NCBI GenBank assembly: GCA_036570425.1
Contig: DATCYF010000003.1
Location: 248,001-312,000, forward strand
Reading direction: 5' to 3'
DNA length: 64,000 nucleotides
DNA from: Rhizorhapis sp036570425
GTDB taxonomy: Bacteria > Pseudomonadota > Alphaproteobacteria > Sphingomonadales > Sphingomonadaceae
The notes under the pieces were generated by a model. The model ran no database searches. It was not told where the DNA came from and saw nothing but the letters and a program-made list of their open reading frames with translations. Position 1 is the stretch's first letter; each line of letters opens with the position of its first letter. A program made the position numbers and the translations under genes. Positions 38,719-46,089 of the stretch are shown here, piece after piece.

Positions 38719-41049
38719 TCAAAGGTCGGGTTCGTAGAAGTCTTGCGCCCCGCTCTCGACGCCGCCCTCGAGCAGGTCTCGTTCGGCCCGTTCTCGGGGG
38801 CTCTGACTGTCCTGCGATCGTGGGACCGGGATTAGCTTCGGATCGCCTGAAGCTGGCTTGTCTCCTCGCGCCGACGCTTTTTCATCGGAGGATGGCTGCG
38901 TCTCATCGGTCGCTTCACTTCTGCCGGAAAGAAGCGGCCCGGGAGGCAAGGTTGTAGTCGGCCCAGAACTCGTGAGCGCTTCGGCCGATGTTTCGACCTG
39001 GCCTTGTTCGGGCGCTTCCCGCAAGACCTGTGCAGGGGCTTTGGAGAACCGCTGCTCAGTCACATTCCCGGTCTCATCCGGCGTCCTGACAACACGCTGA
39101 AGGTCCAACTTCAACTGCTCGGGAACGACCGGCTTGCCGGCGCCGTCGTCATTCGCGGCCGGGGCGCCGTCGGCAGCTTCGGCAGGCAAGGAGGCCCATT
39201 CCGAGGGATCGACATTGGTCTCATCCGCCGCGTGTGCCCCGGGAGCAGACCCAAATGCCCGCGCAATGAATCCCTCGGCCATCCGCGGCCAGCGGCGCGG
39301 GACAAGCGTGACCGGAGCGGCAGGAAATCCGTCGGGGAACTTGAGGTAACCGGAGAGCCTCGGCAGGTTCATGAACTGATCGGGCAGCAGCAACGGCTCA
39401 ATCTGGCGACGGGGCGTCAGGCTGACGGCGTCGCGAGCATTGTTATAACCATAGCTGTACCCTTCTTCCATGTCGCGGACCTGGCGATGACCGATGAAGT
39501 CGGAACACCAGGTTGCCGTTTCCCGGTCCGCAGTGGCGAGGATCAGCTTGCTGCGCGCGAGCGACGACAAGGTCATCGCCATGTTCTCGCCGTAGACCTC
39601 CTTGAGCTTGGCAAAGGCATGGACGCCAGTGACGATCGCGCCGCCAAAGTTGCGAGCGGTCTGCAGGCCTTTCTCCAGTGCGGGCAGCCGGTGCAACGCG
39701 CCCAGTTCGTCGATCAGAAACCAGACCCTGAGATCGGGCGTACGCTCCATGGTCATCAGCGTGTTCATGGCCGTGTCGAGCCACAAGGTGAGCAACTGCG
39801 AACAGATCGACATGTCGACGTAGCGCGCGGAGAGGAACAGGATTGATCCCGATTGGGAGCTGCCGCGGATCCAGTCCCGTACCGAAAAGCGGGGGCCTTT
39901 AGCGGGTAGCAGCTTCAGTGCCTTGGCATTGGCGTTAAACACAGCGCGGATCGATTCCGCCATGCGCGCGGCTTCTGGCGCTGTCAGCGGATCGGCCATG
40001 GTGCCGCGCATGAGCTTGTGCACCTGCGCGAGGTCGGCGGTCATGAGCCGGGTGGCAAGCGCCTGGTTGCTGGCCTGACCGGTTCGCTGGAGATGCAGGC
40101 ACATTTCCACGAAAAGCATGCGGGCTGCGAGCACCCAGAACTGCTCGGAACCACCGCCATCGTGCGGAACCAGCGCCTCAGCTGCGGCATGGAATTCGCC
40201 TTCGCTGGTGCAATCGTTGAATACGCTCCAGTTCGGGCAACGGGCATCGAGCGGGTTCAGAATGATGTCGCGGGTCGGATCGTAGAAGGTCTCGATGAAG
40301 GCTCCGGTAAGATCGAAAACAACGGCGCGCTGTCCGCGTGCCCGGGCCTCGGCAAGGAGTTGGCTGAGGGCAACGGTCTTGCCGGTGCCGGTCGTGCCGA
40401 TCAGCATGGTATGGCTTTGCTCGAGTCGCCACGGCCAGGAGACGCCCGCGAGATGTGCCGGACTGTAGAAGCCGGCTTCCTCGGTCGCTGCTGTGCCTGC
40501 CAAACGCCATTTCCAGCCAAGCGATGCGTGCAGTTCGCGGGCACGTTCGGCGCGATTGTGCCGGTCGATCTCCGCTTCGAGTTCGTCCAGCGTGACGAGC
40601 ATCGCCCCGCGCTCGTGCTTACGCTCCTTGGACTTGCCTCCGAACCGCTCCGCGAACCACCAGAAGGCCGCAAAGGCCGGGATTAGGACAAGCGCGGAAA
40701 GCCCGATACCGCGCCGGATGGCACCACCGAGCGCACTCACGGCTTCGCGCATGGGCGGGAACTCGCGCACGACATTGAAAGGGATGCGGACAGTTCCGCC
40801 ACCGGCCAATTTGAGTTCCACCAGCTTGCCGGGATCGAACTCCATGAAGGCATAGCCGGAGGCATAGACATGCATCCAGGCAAGATAAACCTGGTGGTCG
40901 GTGAGCGTGGACGTCACCTCGAGATAGCAAAGCCAGGCGCTGACGAGGAAGGTCACCAGCAGGGGGCCTTTGAGCCCCGCTGCGAACATGAAACCGAAGT
41001 GTCCGAGGAGCTGGCTGCCGCGGGTGAAATTGAGGAGATTACGCTTCAT
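38719..41049 (-). CDS. traD: type IV coupling protein TraD/TrwB-like
   Basis: The coupling protein is the inner-membrane ATPase that delivers relaxase-DNA to the secretion channel. Two membrane segments lie at about residues 22-45 and 110-130. Walker A is LIGTTGTGKTVALS near 218 and a Walker B-like VWFLIDELGALHRLPALEKG near 450. The last 180 residues are a hydrophilic, Pro/Ser/Asp-rich tail of the kind that docks to other transfer proteins. The length of 776 fits F TraD (717). Its ATG overlaps the end of the small RHH gene by 11 bases, so the order from the putative oriT is RHH, coupling protein, relaxase. Confidence 0.92.
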   Translation of the reverse strand: MKRNLLNFTRGSQLLGHFGFMFAAGLKGPLLVTFLVSAWLCYLEVTSTLTDHQVYLAWMHVYASGYAFMEFDPGKLVELKLAGGGTVRIPFNVVREFPPMREAVSALGGAIRRGIGLSALVLIPAFAAFWWFAERFGGKSKERKHERGAMLVTLDELEAEIDRHNRAERARELHASLGWKWRLAGTAATEEAGFYSPAHLAGVSWPWRLEQSHTMLIGTTGTGKTVALSQLLAEARARGQRAVVFDLTGAFIETFYDPTRDIILNPLDARCPNWSVFNDCTSEGEFHAAAEALVPHDGGGSEQFWVLAARMLFVEMCLHLQRTGQASNQALATRLMTADLAQVHKLMRGTMADPLTAPEAARMAESIRAVFNANAKALKLLPAKGPRFSVRDWIRGSSQSGSILFLSARYVDMSICSQLLTLWLDTAMNTLMTMERTPDLRVWFLIDELGALHRLPALEKGLQTARNFGGAIVTGVHAFAKLKEVYGENMAMTLSSLARSKLILATADRETATWCSDFIGHRQVRDMEEGYSYGYNNARDAVSLTPRRQIEPLLLPDQFMNLPRLSGYLKFPDGFPAAPVTLVPRRWPRMAEGFIARAFGSAPGAHAADETNVDPSEWASLPAEAADGAPAANDDGAGKPVVPEQLKLDLQRVVRTPDETGNVTEQRFSKAPAQVLREAPEQGQVETSAEALTSSGPTTTLPPGPLLSGRSEATDETQPSSDEKASARGDKPASGDPKLIPVPRSQDSQSPRERAERDLLEGGVESGAQDFYEPDL

Positions 41050-41368
41050 CGCTGCCTCCTTCGGGTGTGGAGGCGCTGAGCCCGAGACGGGCGAGACGGC
41101 GATTGTAGGCTTCGTGCGTACGCTGCCTCAACGAACCATCAGTATGGCTGGCCAGGAGCGCATCCAGGGCAACCGTGATGAAGAGGTTCTGTCGTACCGG
41201 GTCGAGGGCCGCAGGCCGCTTTCGCGCTTCGTTCTCACGCTGCCATGCGTCGATCAACTGGTCGCGAATGACGATGCTGACGGAGACCTGCTGGTCCCGG
41301 GCCTTGCCCTTTATCCAGTCAGCAAGTGGGCGGGGAACGTAGGTCTGAAGACTGAGATGCCGATCCAT
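41039..41368 (-). CDS. ribbon-helix-helix-like accessory protein next to oriT
   Basis: A 109-residue basic protein with an N-terminal strand and helices in the pattern MDRHLSLQTYVPRPLADWI and VSVSIVIRDQLIDAWQRE, compatible with a ribbon-helix-helix DNA-binding fold like R388 TrwA or F TraY. A C-terminal helical part follows. It is the first gene of the coupling protein/relaxase cluster and borders the non-coding region I propose as oriT. By analogy it would bind that region and repress its own operon. The fold is inferred from pattern only. Confidence 0.68.
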   Translation of the reverse strand: MDRHLSLQTYVPRPLADWIKGKARDQQVSVSIVIRDQLIDAWQRENEARKRPAALDPVRQNLFITVALDALLASHTDGSLRQRTHEAYNRRLARLGLSASTPEGGSDEA

Positions 41369-41831
41369 GTTCGGGGGTCCTATTGACCCTTGCGAACCTG
41401 GCTTGATCTTGCGGAAGACAAGAATGAGAATAAATCAGGAACATAAGCCCGTCAATCTCGGAATCTACGAATATTATCAATGTCTTGAATGGCTTCGATT
41501 TGCCCGCAAATCGCGAATCTGAAGCATGCTTCACCATTGAATTGGTTTGACACTAGTCCTGAAATTTCGCGTATCATTCTGAAATACCTGCCTTAAATCC
41601 GGCAGTGTCACTGCGTACGGTGTGCTCACTCTACCAAGCTGCGAGATAGTGATCCGGTCACTTCGCCGGACATGCTGGAGGGAATGAAGGGCCTCGATAG
41701 CGCGGAACCAAAGCGCGTGCGGACCTCGATGTCCGCGCTCCGCTCATCGGGCCTGTTTATGAACCCAAACGAGCCGACGGCGAGCAAAATAAAAGGGCAG
41801 GAACCGTTCCCGGCTCCCACCCTTTTCGGCG
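41369..41831. other. oriT: non-coding region, candidate oriT
   Basis: No gene is seen in these 463 bases. The region holds a perfect dyad CGATTTGC-CC-GCAAATCG (41496-41513), a 14-base palindrome TGAAGCATGCTTCA (41520-41533), a hairpin CTGCC-N8-GGCAG (41588-41605), and TGCGTACGGTGT (41612-41623), which differs at two positions from TGCGTGGGGTGT of the F nic site as I remember it. Further dyads are TCCGG/CCGGA near 41652-41669 and GCGGAC/GTCCGC near 41718-41735. The left part is AT-rich. Position next to the RHH-coupling-relaxase cluster supports oriT; the exact nick is a guess. Confidence 0.55.
41788..41828 (-). terminator. rho-independent terminator after the 73-residue gene
   Basis: Read on the minus strand, AAAAGGGTGGGAGCC and GGTTCCTGCCCTTTT form a long stem with a short loop, followed by ATTTTG. 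It lies just past the stop of the small gene ending at 41832 and would insulate the putative oriT. Confidence 0.75.
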
Positions 41832-42053
41832 TCAGAATTCATCCAGCATCGATCCGTGAATGGTGTGGACGACACGTGCTGCCAGGTGTGCTGGCAGAGC
41901 GCAGTAGTCGCCTTCATCGAGGGCGATATATCCGAGCTCTTCGTCCTCCACGATGTGCTGATCGAAGTAGCTGTGCAGTGCCCGGCGCTCGGCGAGTTCC
42001 AGGGCCTCGAAATAGCTGCGGGGTGAAGCGCTGCAAGGTGCGGAATAAGCCAT
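41832..42053 (-). CDS. small conserved hypothetical protein
   Basis: A 73-residue acidic protein (MAYSAPCSASPRSYFEALELAERR...; GYIALDEGDYCALPAHLAARVVHTIHG). ATG at 42053 is chosen because AGGAGGATC stands at good spacing; an in-frame start 57 bases upstream lacks this. I do not know the family. It is the gene nearest the putative oriT in the block read toward it, and ends in a strong terminator. A role in early establishment is a positional inference only. Confidence 0.7.
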   Translation of the reverse strand: MAYSAPCSASPRSYFEALELAERRALHSYFDQHIVEDEELGYIALDEGDYCALPAHLAARVVHTIHGSMLDEF

Positions 42054-42401
42054 GATGATCCTCCTGAGGTTGTCTCGAACGACAGGAGTAAGTGCGATGT
42101 TCGTGCGCATGCCGGGTCAGGGACCGCGCTCCTGCGCGGCCGCGCCAGCGGCGGTGGGGGAAACGATTTTGTCGGGGAAGGGATTCATCCCTTCTCCGGC
42201 AAAATGGTGGGGCCCTGCCGTCCTTGAGGCGGAATGTGGACGGACATCATACTGGGCAATCCGTGAGCCAGCCCCTCTACCCTCTCGGTTGGCACCGGAC
42301 GGTTGTGGGCGGGCACCGTTTTTCTCGTTTTCCTACACCCTGCGCACGGTGGCAGAAGAGCTCTCGAGGGATCACAAACCAAGGGGGCGGAAAGGACTGA
42401 C
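42054..42401. other. intergenic region with strong hairpin
   Basis: No gene is supported in this divergent 348-base region between two small genes. Its main feature is the 17-base stem at 42166-42205, described separately. Both flanking genes have their ribosome-binding sites at its edges, so promoters for both must lie here, but I could not pick -35/-10 boxes with confidence. Confidence 0.6.
42166..42205. repeat. 17-base imperfect inverted repeat, 6-base loop
   Basis: ATTTTGTCGGGGAAGGG (42166-42182) pairs with CCCTTCTCCGGCAAAAT (42189-42205); the two mismatches form G-T pairs. It could be a terminator, or, since it lies in the putative leading region, a fold-back element on single-stranded DNA. 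Confidence 0.6.
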
Positions 42402-42629
42402 ATGCCCCGCAAAAGCAATCCGGTTGATGCCTTGAAGAAGCTCCGGGAACAACGCGAGGAACTGGCGGCCAAGGAAGCAAAGCTTCGCGACGAGGCGGCG
42501 ATTGTCCTTGGCCACATTCTGATCGAGTGCGGCGCCGAGACGATCGAACCAGCGCAACTGCGTCAGATCGTCCGAGGAGCAATGGCACTCGGGATCGAGG
42601 AAACGCTGAAGCGGATAGCTCCCGCGTAA
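42402..42629 (+). CDS. small coiled protein, DUF6437-like
   Basis: A 75-residue basic, helical protein starting MPRKSNPVDALKKLREQREEL, followed by LAAKEAKLRDEAAIVLGHILIE and a C-terminal LRQIVRGAMALGIEETL. I recall near-identical layouts in sphingomonad plasmids under DUF6437, sometimes called TraC-like. ATG at 42402 has GGAAAGGA upstream. It is the only plus-strand gene in the 41.8-49.2 kb block and converges on ssb. The charged helical N-terminus may bind nucleic acid or a partner; function is unknown. Confidence 0.72.
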   Translation: MPRKSNPVDALKKLREQREELAAKEAKLRDEAAIVLGHILIECGAETIEPAQLRQIVRGAMALGIEETLKRIAPA

Positions 42630-42694
42630 GCCCAACCCGGCGGCGGCAAGGGGTTTGATCCCCCGCGCCGCCGCATCGCCGGCGTGCAAAAGAA

Positions 42695-42726
42695 AAGGCC
42701 CCGATGGCGTCTGCCACCGGGGCCTT
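42695..42726 (-). terminator. rho-independent terminator of ssb
   Basis: Arms AAGGCCCCG (42695-42703) and CGGGGCCTT (42718-42726) enclose an inner TGGC/GCCA pairing. On the minus strand the stem is followed by TTCTTTT, so it ends the ssb transcript; the plus-strand gene ending at 42629 may also use it. Confidence 0.8.
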
Positions 42727-42744
42727 GTCGTGAGGTGAGGACAT

Positions 42745-43134
42745 TCAGTCCTCGTCGATATCGGGAGCACCTTCGTTGCTGCCGGAGCGGCCCTTGGTGA
42801 GGAAGTCGACCTTGTCGGCGATGATCTCGCAGCCGTAGCGTTTGGCGCCGCTCTGATCTTCCCACTGGGTGTAGTGGATGCGCCCTTCGACCGTCACGAG
42901 CTGACCCTTGGTGCAATACTTTCCGACGTTCTCGCCCAGGCCGTTGAAGCAAGTGATCCGGTGGAATTCGCTCTCCTTGGCGGTGTAGCCGTTTTCGTCC
43001 TTGTAGGTCTTGCCATCCTTGCGGGCGGGACGGTCGGTCACGACCGAGACCGAGGTGATGCTGGTTCCACCTTGGGTGGTGCGGGTCTCGGGGTCGCGAG
43101 CGATGCGGCCAACGAGGATAACGAGATTGGTCAT
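42745..43134 (-). CDS. ssb: single-stranded DNA-binding protein
   Basis: A plasmid SSB of 129 residues. The OB-fold begins MTNLVILVGRIARDPETRTTQGG, contains the conserved FHRITCFNGLGENVGKYCTKGQLVTVEGR and the return strand EIIADKVDFL, and ends with the acidic tip APDIDED that binds partner proteins, although the usual linker is very short. ATG at 43134 has AGGAG at good spacing; an upstream in-frame start adds an unrelated arginine-rich stretch and is rejected. In conjugative plasmids such SSBs lie in the leading region and protect the incoming strand. Confidence 0.92.
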   Translation of the reverse strand: MTNLVILVGRIARDPETRTTQGGTSITSVSVVTDRPARKDGKTYKDENGYTAKESEFHRITCFNGLGENVGKYCTKGQLVTVEGRIHYTQWEDQSGAKRYGCEIIADKVDFLTKGRSGSNEGAPDIDED

Positions 43135-43436
43135 GGGCTTTCTCCTGATCGAGCATTCCGGGTCCATCCCGGCTGCAAACCCGAGCAGAAGCGCCCCGCG
43201 GCGAAGCGCACCGAAGGGGAACTCGGAACTGGGCCGGGTGGTGCGGGCAGCCGGGCACAGCCCGGCAACTCGGCCGGACCTGATCCGGGTTGCGCGTCTC
43301 GACGGGGGTGATTCAGGGACAGGTTTGTATTGAAGCCGGGTGGAGCCGGATGCCTTGAACAGGTCTGCCCTGCCTCGTTTCCCTCCGGTCTTGGCCGGAT
43401 CATTTCCCCGCCAGCCCTCCAACGGAGAACCCCTTC
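43135..43436. other. GC-rich leader upstream of ssb
   Basis: No gene is supported here. The 302 bases between ssb and the DUF6915-like gene are very GC-rich and contain a perfect short hairpin GCCGGGC-ACA-GCCCGGC near 43251-43268 plus other CCGG dyads. It may hold a terminator for the upstream gene and the ssb promoter; no clear boxes are seen. Confidence 0.5.
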
Positions 43437-43865
43437 CTAGATCACGGTACGGACCTCTCCTCCAGCAGGTGGCCTGGTCCTGGACGCAACTGCTTCGCCG
43501 GGGACAGGCATATCGATCGTCACCCCTTCAGCGCCGTCCAGAGGGTTGCCTCGAAGCATCCAGGCCTGCGGCGTGATCAAGCCCGCCCAATCAGCAAAGG
43601 AGGGGATCGAGCCCAGGTCTTCACGCACGTGCTGCTCGCCGACCAGACGCACCGGAACGACCCGGCCATTGGCATTGACGAGGGTCTCGCCGAAGAGTGT
43701 TTCAAGCATGAATATCCCCTCGGCATGGTGCCGCAGCGCGCGGTGACGGGGGTCTGCGAGAATAGCCTTCGACTGGTCGAACCACTGATGCAGCGGGAGA
43801 TAGTCATCGACCGTGCCGCCCCATTTTCGGACCGACGAGAGGGCGTGGTAATAGCAATGGGCCAT
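43437..43865 (-). CDS. conserved protein, DUF6915-like
   Basis: A 142-residue protein beginning MAHCYYHALSSVRKWGG, with DYLPLHQWFDQSKAILADPRHRALRHHAEGIF and VRLVGEQHVREDLGSIPSFADW. These segments match my memory of DUF6915, a small family found on plasmids of sphingomonads and relatives. The histidines and aspartates of HQWFD and HRALRHH could bind a metal, but this is speculation. ATG at 43865, with TAGGAG upstream, is chosen over an in-frame start 87 bases earlier. It follows the DUF6878-like gene by 10 bases. Confidence 0.75.
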   Translation of the reverse strand: MAHCYYHALSSVRKWGGTVDDYLPLHQWFDQSKAILADPRHRALRHHAEGIFMLETLFGETLVNANGRVVPVRLVGEQHVREDLGSIPSFADWAGLITPQAWMLRGNPLDGAEGVTIDMPVPGEAVASRTRPPAGGEVRTVI

Positions 43866-43875
43866 GCCAGGTCTC

Positions 43876-44278
43876 CTAGAGCTCGGTCGAGTGATCATCG
43901 GTCGCGATGAAGCGCAGGCTGCAGTCGAGCACGAAGGTCGCTTCAGCCACATCGATCACCAGTTCGCCGCAGGCACCGTCGTTGATCTCCCAGCCAGGAT
44001 GGTGACGCTCGAGCGCCAGATAGGTTAGCTGCTCGAGAGCTTGCCCGAGTGATTGCAGCTCCGCGGAACCGTCACAATCCGAGTTGCCTGCTTCGTCTTC
44101 CAGAATGGTGACATCGGGGCACGCGATCGCGGCACCAGCGGCATCGAGGCAAGCGCATTCCTCAACAGCACCGCTGTCGCCGCAGCCGTCAAAGCGGATC
44201 TCGACGCGGGCGATTCCGGCTTCCTGCAAGCGCGGGAGAAACGGCAAAGTCGGCCATCACGGCCTCGATATCGATCAT
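43876..44278 (-). pseudogene. DUF6878-like gene with apparent frameshift
   Basis: The frame ending at 43876 encodes a DUF6878-like protein: LQEAGIARVEIRFDGCGDSGAVEE, then an acidic C-terminus ending DHSTEL. It has no good start: in-frame initiation is possible only at TTG 44247, and a stop lies just upstream. A strong ribosome-binding site (AGGAGG) and ATG at 44278 begin another frame, MIDIEAVMADFAV, which resembles the family's N-terminus but stops after 29 residues. A one-base shift near 44240 would join the two. Either the gene is broken, the sequence has an error, or the short form is used. Homologs I recall also have some 20 more residues at this junction. Confidence 0.55.
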
Positions 44279-44358
44279 GGACTACCTCCTGTAGAAAGGA
44301 GCCAACGACCATTCGCTGGCTTCAACCGACAGGCGCACGCCTTTCCTCTGATGGGCGA

Positions 44359-44383
44359 CGCCAGCGCCGATCCGGCGCTGGCG
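44359..44383. repeat. perfect 11-base hairpin
   Basis: CGCCAGCGCCG and CGGCGCTGGCG flank a 3-base loop, just past the stop of the DUF2493 gene. There is no U run on the minus strand, so termination would be weak; it may slow transcription or fold in single-stranded DNA. Confidence 0.55.
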
Positions 44384-44400
44384 CGAAGACCGACAGGGCC

Positions 44401-45354
44401 TTAGTCGGTCCTGGCCGAAGTGTTCTTCGGATTGGTACCGAGGGGCCCGCGGCGATCGACAACGGTGATCCGCCGAGCCTTGGCCTCGATCACCAGGCGT
44501 TCGAGTACGCCATTGCCCGGAAACGCGATGACGTAGCGCGGATCGAGGGAGAGCATCCGCTCGTTACGCTTGAAGCCGGCACGGGCGCCCAGCCGCATGT
44601 CGAGCGAGAACGTGACCTGCGGGATGCCGCGACGTTCAGCCCAGCTCGATGCCAGACGGTCGACGCCCTTGGTGTCGCCGCCATGGATGAGCACCATGTC
44701 AGGGACGCGGTCGCGGACCTTGTCGAGGGTGGCCCAGACATTGTTGCCGAAGGTCAGCGCATCGTCTTCGGTAGCATGACGGGTGCGCCCTCCGGCGAAC
44801 ACGACCGGGGTTCCTTCGGGCACGGCCGCACGGCGTTTGGCCTCGGCGCGGGCGCGCAGGAAGTCGCGACCTTCGACGAGCGCGGACGTCAGCATGGCGC
44901 TGTGATTGAAGCGCGAACTGGAGACCGGCTTCCACGAAGAACCGAACTCATTGAGGTAGAGGGCTGCTGCGACTTCCCGCATCTCCTCGAGCGCCAGCAT
45001 GGCGCCTTCGGCGCACTGCGCCCGCTCGACCTGGGTTTCAAGTTCATGGGTGTGGACCTCGGATCCATCGGCGGTAGCAATCAGCGCGCGGACCTCGTCG
45101 GTCGCCCGGTCGACGGAAGTCGATTTGCGTTCCGCCGAGCGGTGAAAGATGTTGACGAAGGCCCAGCCAAGATCCTCGGCGTCGGCTTCTAGAGCGGTCC
45201 CGGACATCATGGCGAAAAGATCGGACCAGACCGCTTCGAGGGTTTGGACGACCGCCTCACGGACCGGGAAATCGCTTGTCGATACGGGAGCGGGTCCAAT
45301 CGAGAAACCGGCGAGATCGAGCCCGGCGAGTTGATCGGCGAATGACGTGTGCAT
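44401..45354 (-). CDS. DUF2493 (SLOG/YspA-like) domain protein
   Basis: A 317-residue protein with a helical N-terminal 180 residues and a C-terminal DUF2493 domain (about 185-305): PVVFAGGRTRHATEDDALTF, DMVLIHGGDTKGVDRLASSWA and YVIAFPGNGVLERLVIEAK. This Rossmann-like SLOG fold binds nucleotides or related ligands; the DprA domains downstream at 49.6-52.2 kb belong to the same superfamily. Members are very common in leading regions of alphaproteobacterial plasmids, with unknown role. ATG at 45354 has AGGAGGA upstream. Confidence 0.85.
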   Translation of the reverse strand: MHTSFADQLAGLDLAGFSIGPAPVSTSDFPVREAVVQTLEAVWSDLFAMMSGTALEADAEDLGWAFVNIFHRSAERKSTSVDRATDEVRALIATADGSEVHTHELETQVERAQCAEGAMLALEEMREVAAALYLNEFGSSWKPVSSSRFNHSAMLTSALVEGRDFLRARAEAKRRAAVPEGTPVVFAGGRTRHATEDDALTFGNNVWATLDKVRDRVPDMVLIHGGDTKGVDRLASSWAERRGIPQVTFSLDMRLGARAGFKRNERMLSLDPRYVIAFPGNGVLERLVIEAKARRITVVDRRGPLGTNPKNTSARTD

Positions 45355-45656
45355 GGGGTATCCTCCTGACTGACGTAAGGCCGACGCACCCGTTCATGGC
45401 TGCGCCAGCGAGAGCCCGTCAGGGCCAGCATTCAGGCAGGATTGCGCACCCGTCAGGGGGAACCCGGCTTGGCGGGCTGGCGCGGGCAGGCCTTGAGCCC
45501 GAAGGGCCAAGGCCAACACGGGCCCGCCCAAGCCGGGTTGCGCAAGGCTGGCGGCTGGCCCAGGGCCTCTCTCGCATGGCGACAGACCATGAGCGGCCGG
45601 CAAAGTTCAGTCAGGGATGGCAACCCACAGCGCTGCGCCTGACCAACTCGCGGAGC
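45355..45656. other. intergenic region with large nested inverted repeat
   Basis: No gene is supported here. The 302 bases lie between the DUF2493 gene and the next minus-strand gene and contain the nested inverted repeat at 45461-45539, plus two copies of CCCGTCAGG (near 45415 and 45449). The promoter for the DUF2493 gene is expected here but cannot be pointed out. Confidence 0.5.
45461..45539. repeat. long nested inverted repeat
   Basis: Outer arms AACCCGGCTTGGCGGGC (45461-45477) and GCCCGCCCAAGCCGGGTT (45522-45539) are complementary apart from one extra base. Inside, GGCCTTG and CAAGGCC form a second stem. The DNA or RNA would fold into an extended two-stem cruciform. Confidence 0.65.
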
Positions 45657-46079
45657 TCAAGCTGCGCGCTTGGTGTAGACCCCCTCGCCGTTCGACATAT
45701 GCCCGAGGCAATCATAGTCGCCGAACAAGGCATCGAAGCGGGATGCGATCTGGGACAGCCAGCGCTGTGCGCGGGGTGAACGGGCCGTGCGCCAATCGGC
45801 GTCCCAATAGGCCCCGTCATCGCGTTCCACGATCCAGACGGCCACCAGCCCGCCATAGACCGATAGGCCGAAATCGGCATAGGAATTGCGCATGAGGATC
45901 CGGTCTTCCCGGCCGCGCCAGCCGTCATGCGGGATCAGGGACGGGAAAGCATTGGCGGCCCGCTCGCGCAAGTCCTCGCGCAGCCATTCATACTCGAATT
46001 CCCAGTCGCCGTCGTTTTCGACATCGAGCACAGTGAAGGCGACAATTGCACCGCTGGGATAGCTGACCGATCGACCCAT
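45657..46079 (-). CDS. conserved hypothetical protein
   Basis: A 140-residue protein, MGRSVSYPSGAIVAFTVLD..., rich in aromatic and acidic residues (DGDWEFEYEWLREDLRERA; DRILMRNSYADFGLSVYGGLVAVWI). It has no membrane segment. I recall similar proteins in sphingomonad plasmids beside ArdC but no function. ATG at 46079 has GAGGAGGA upstream; an in-frame start 21 bases earlier is less well placed. It follows the ardC gene by 10 bases, so the two are likely co-transcribed. Confidence 0.75.
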   Translation of the reverse strand: MGRSVSYPSGAIVAFTVLDVENDGDWEFEYEWLREDLRERAANAFPSLIPHDGWRGREDRILMRNSYADFGLSVYGGLVAVWIVERDDGAYWDADWRTARSPRAQRWLSQIASRFDALFGDYDCLGHMSNGEGVYTKRAA

Positions 46080-46089
46080 GACATCCTCC

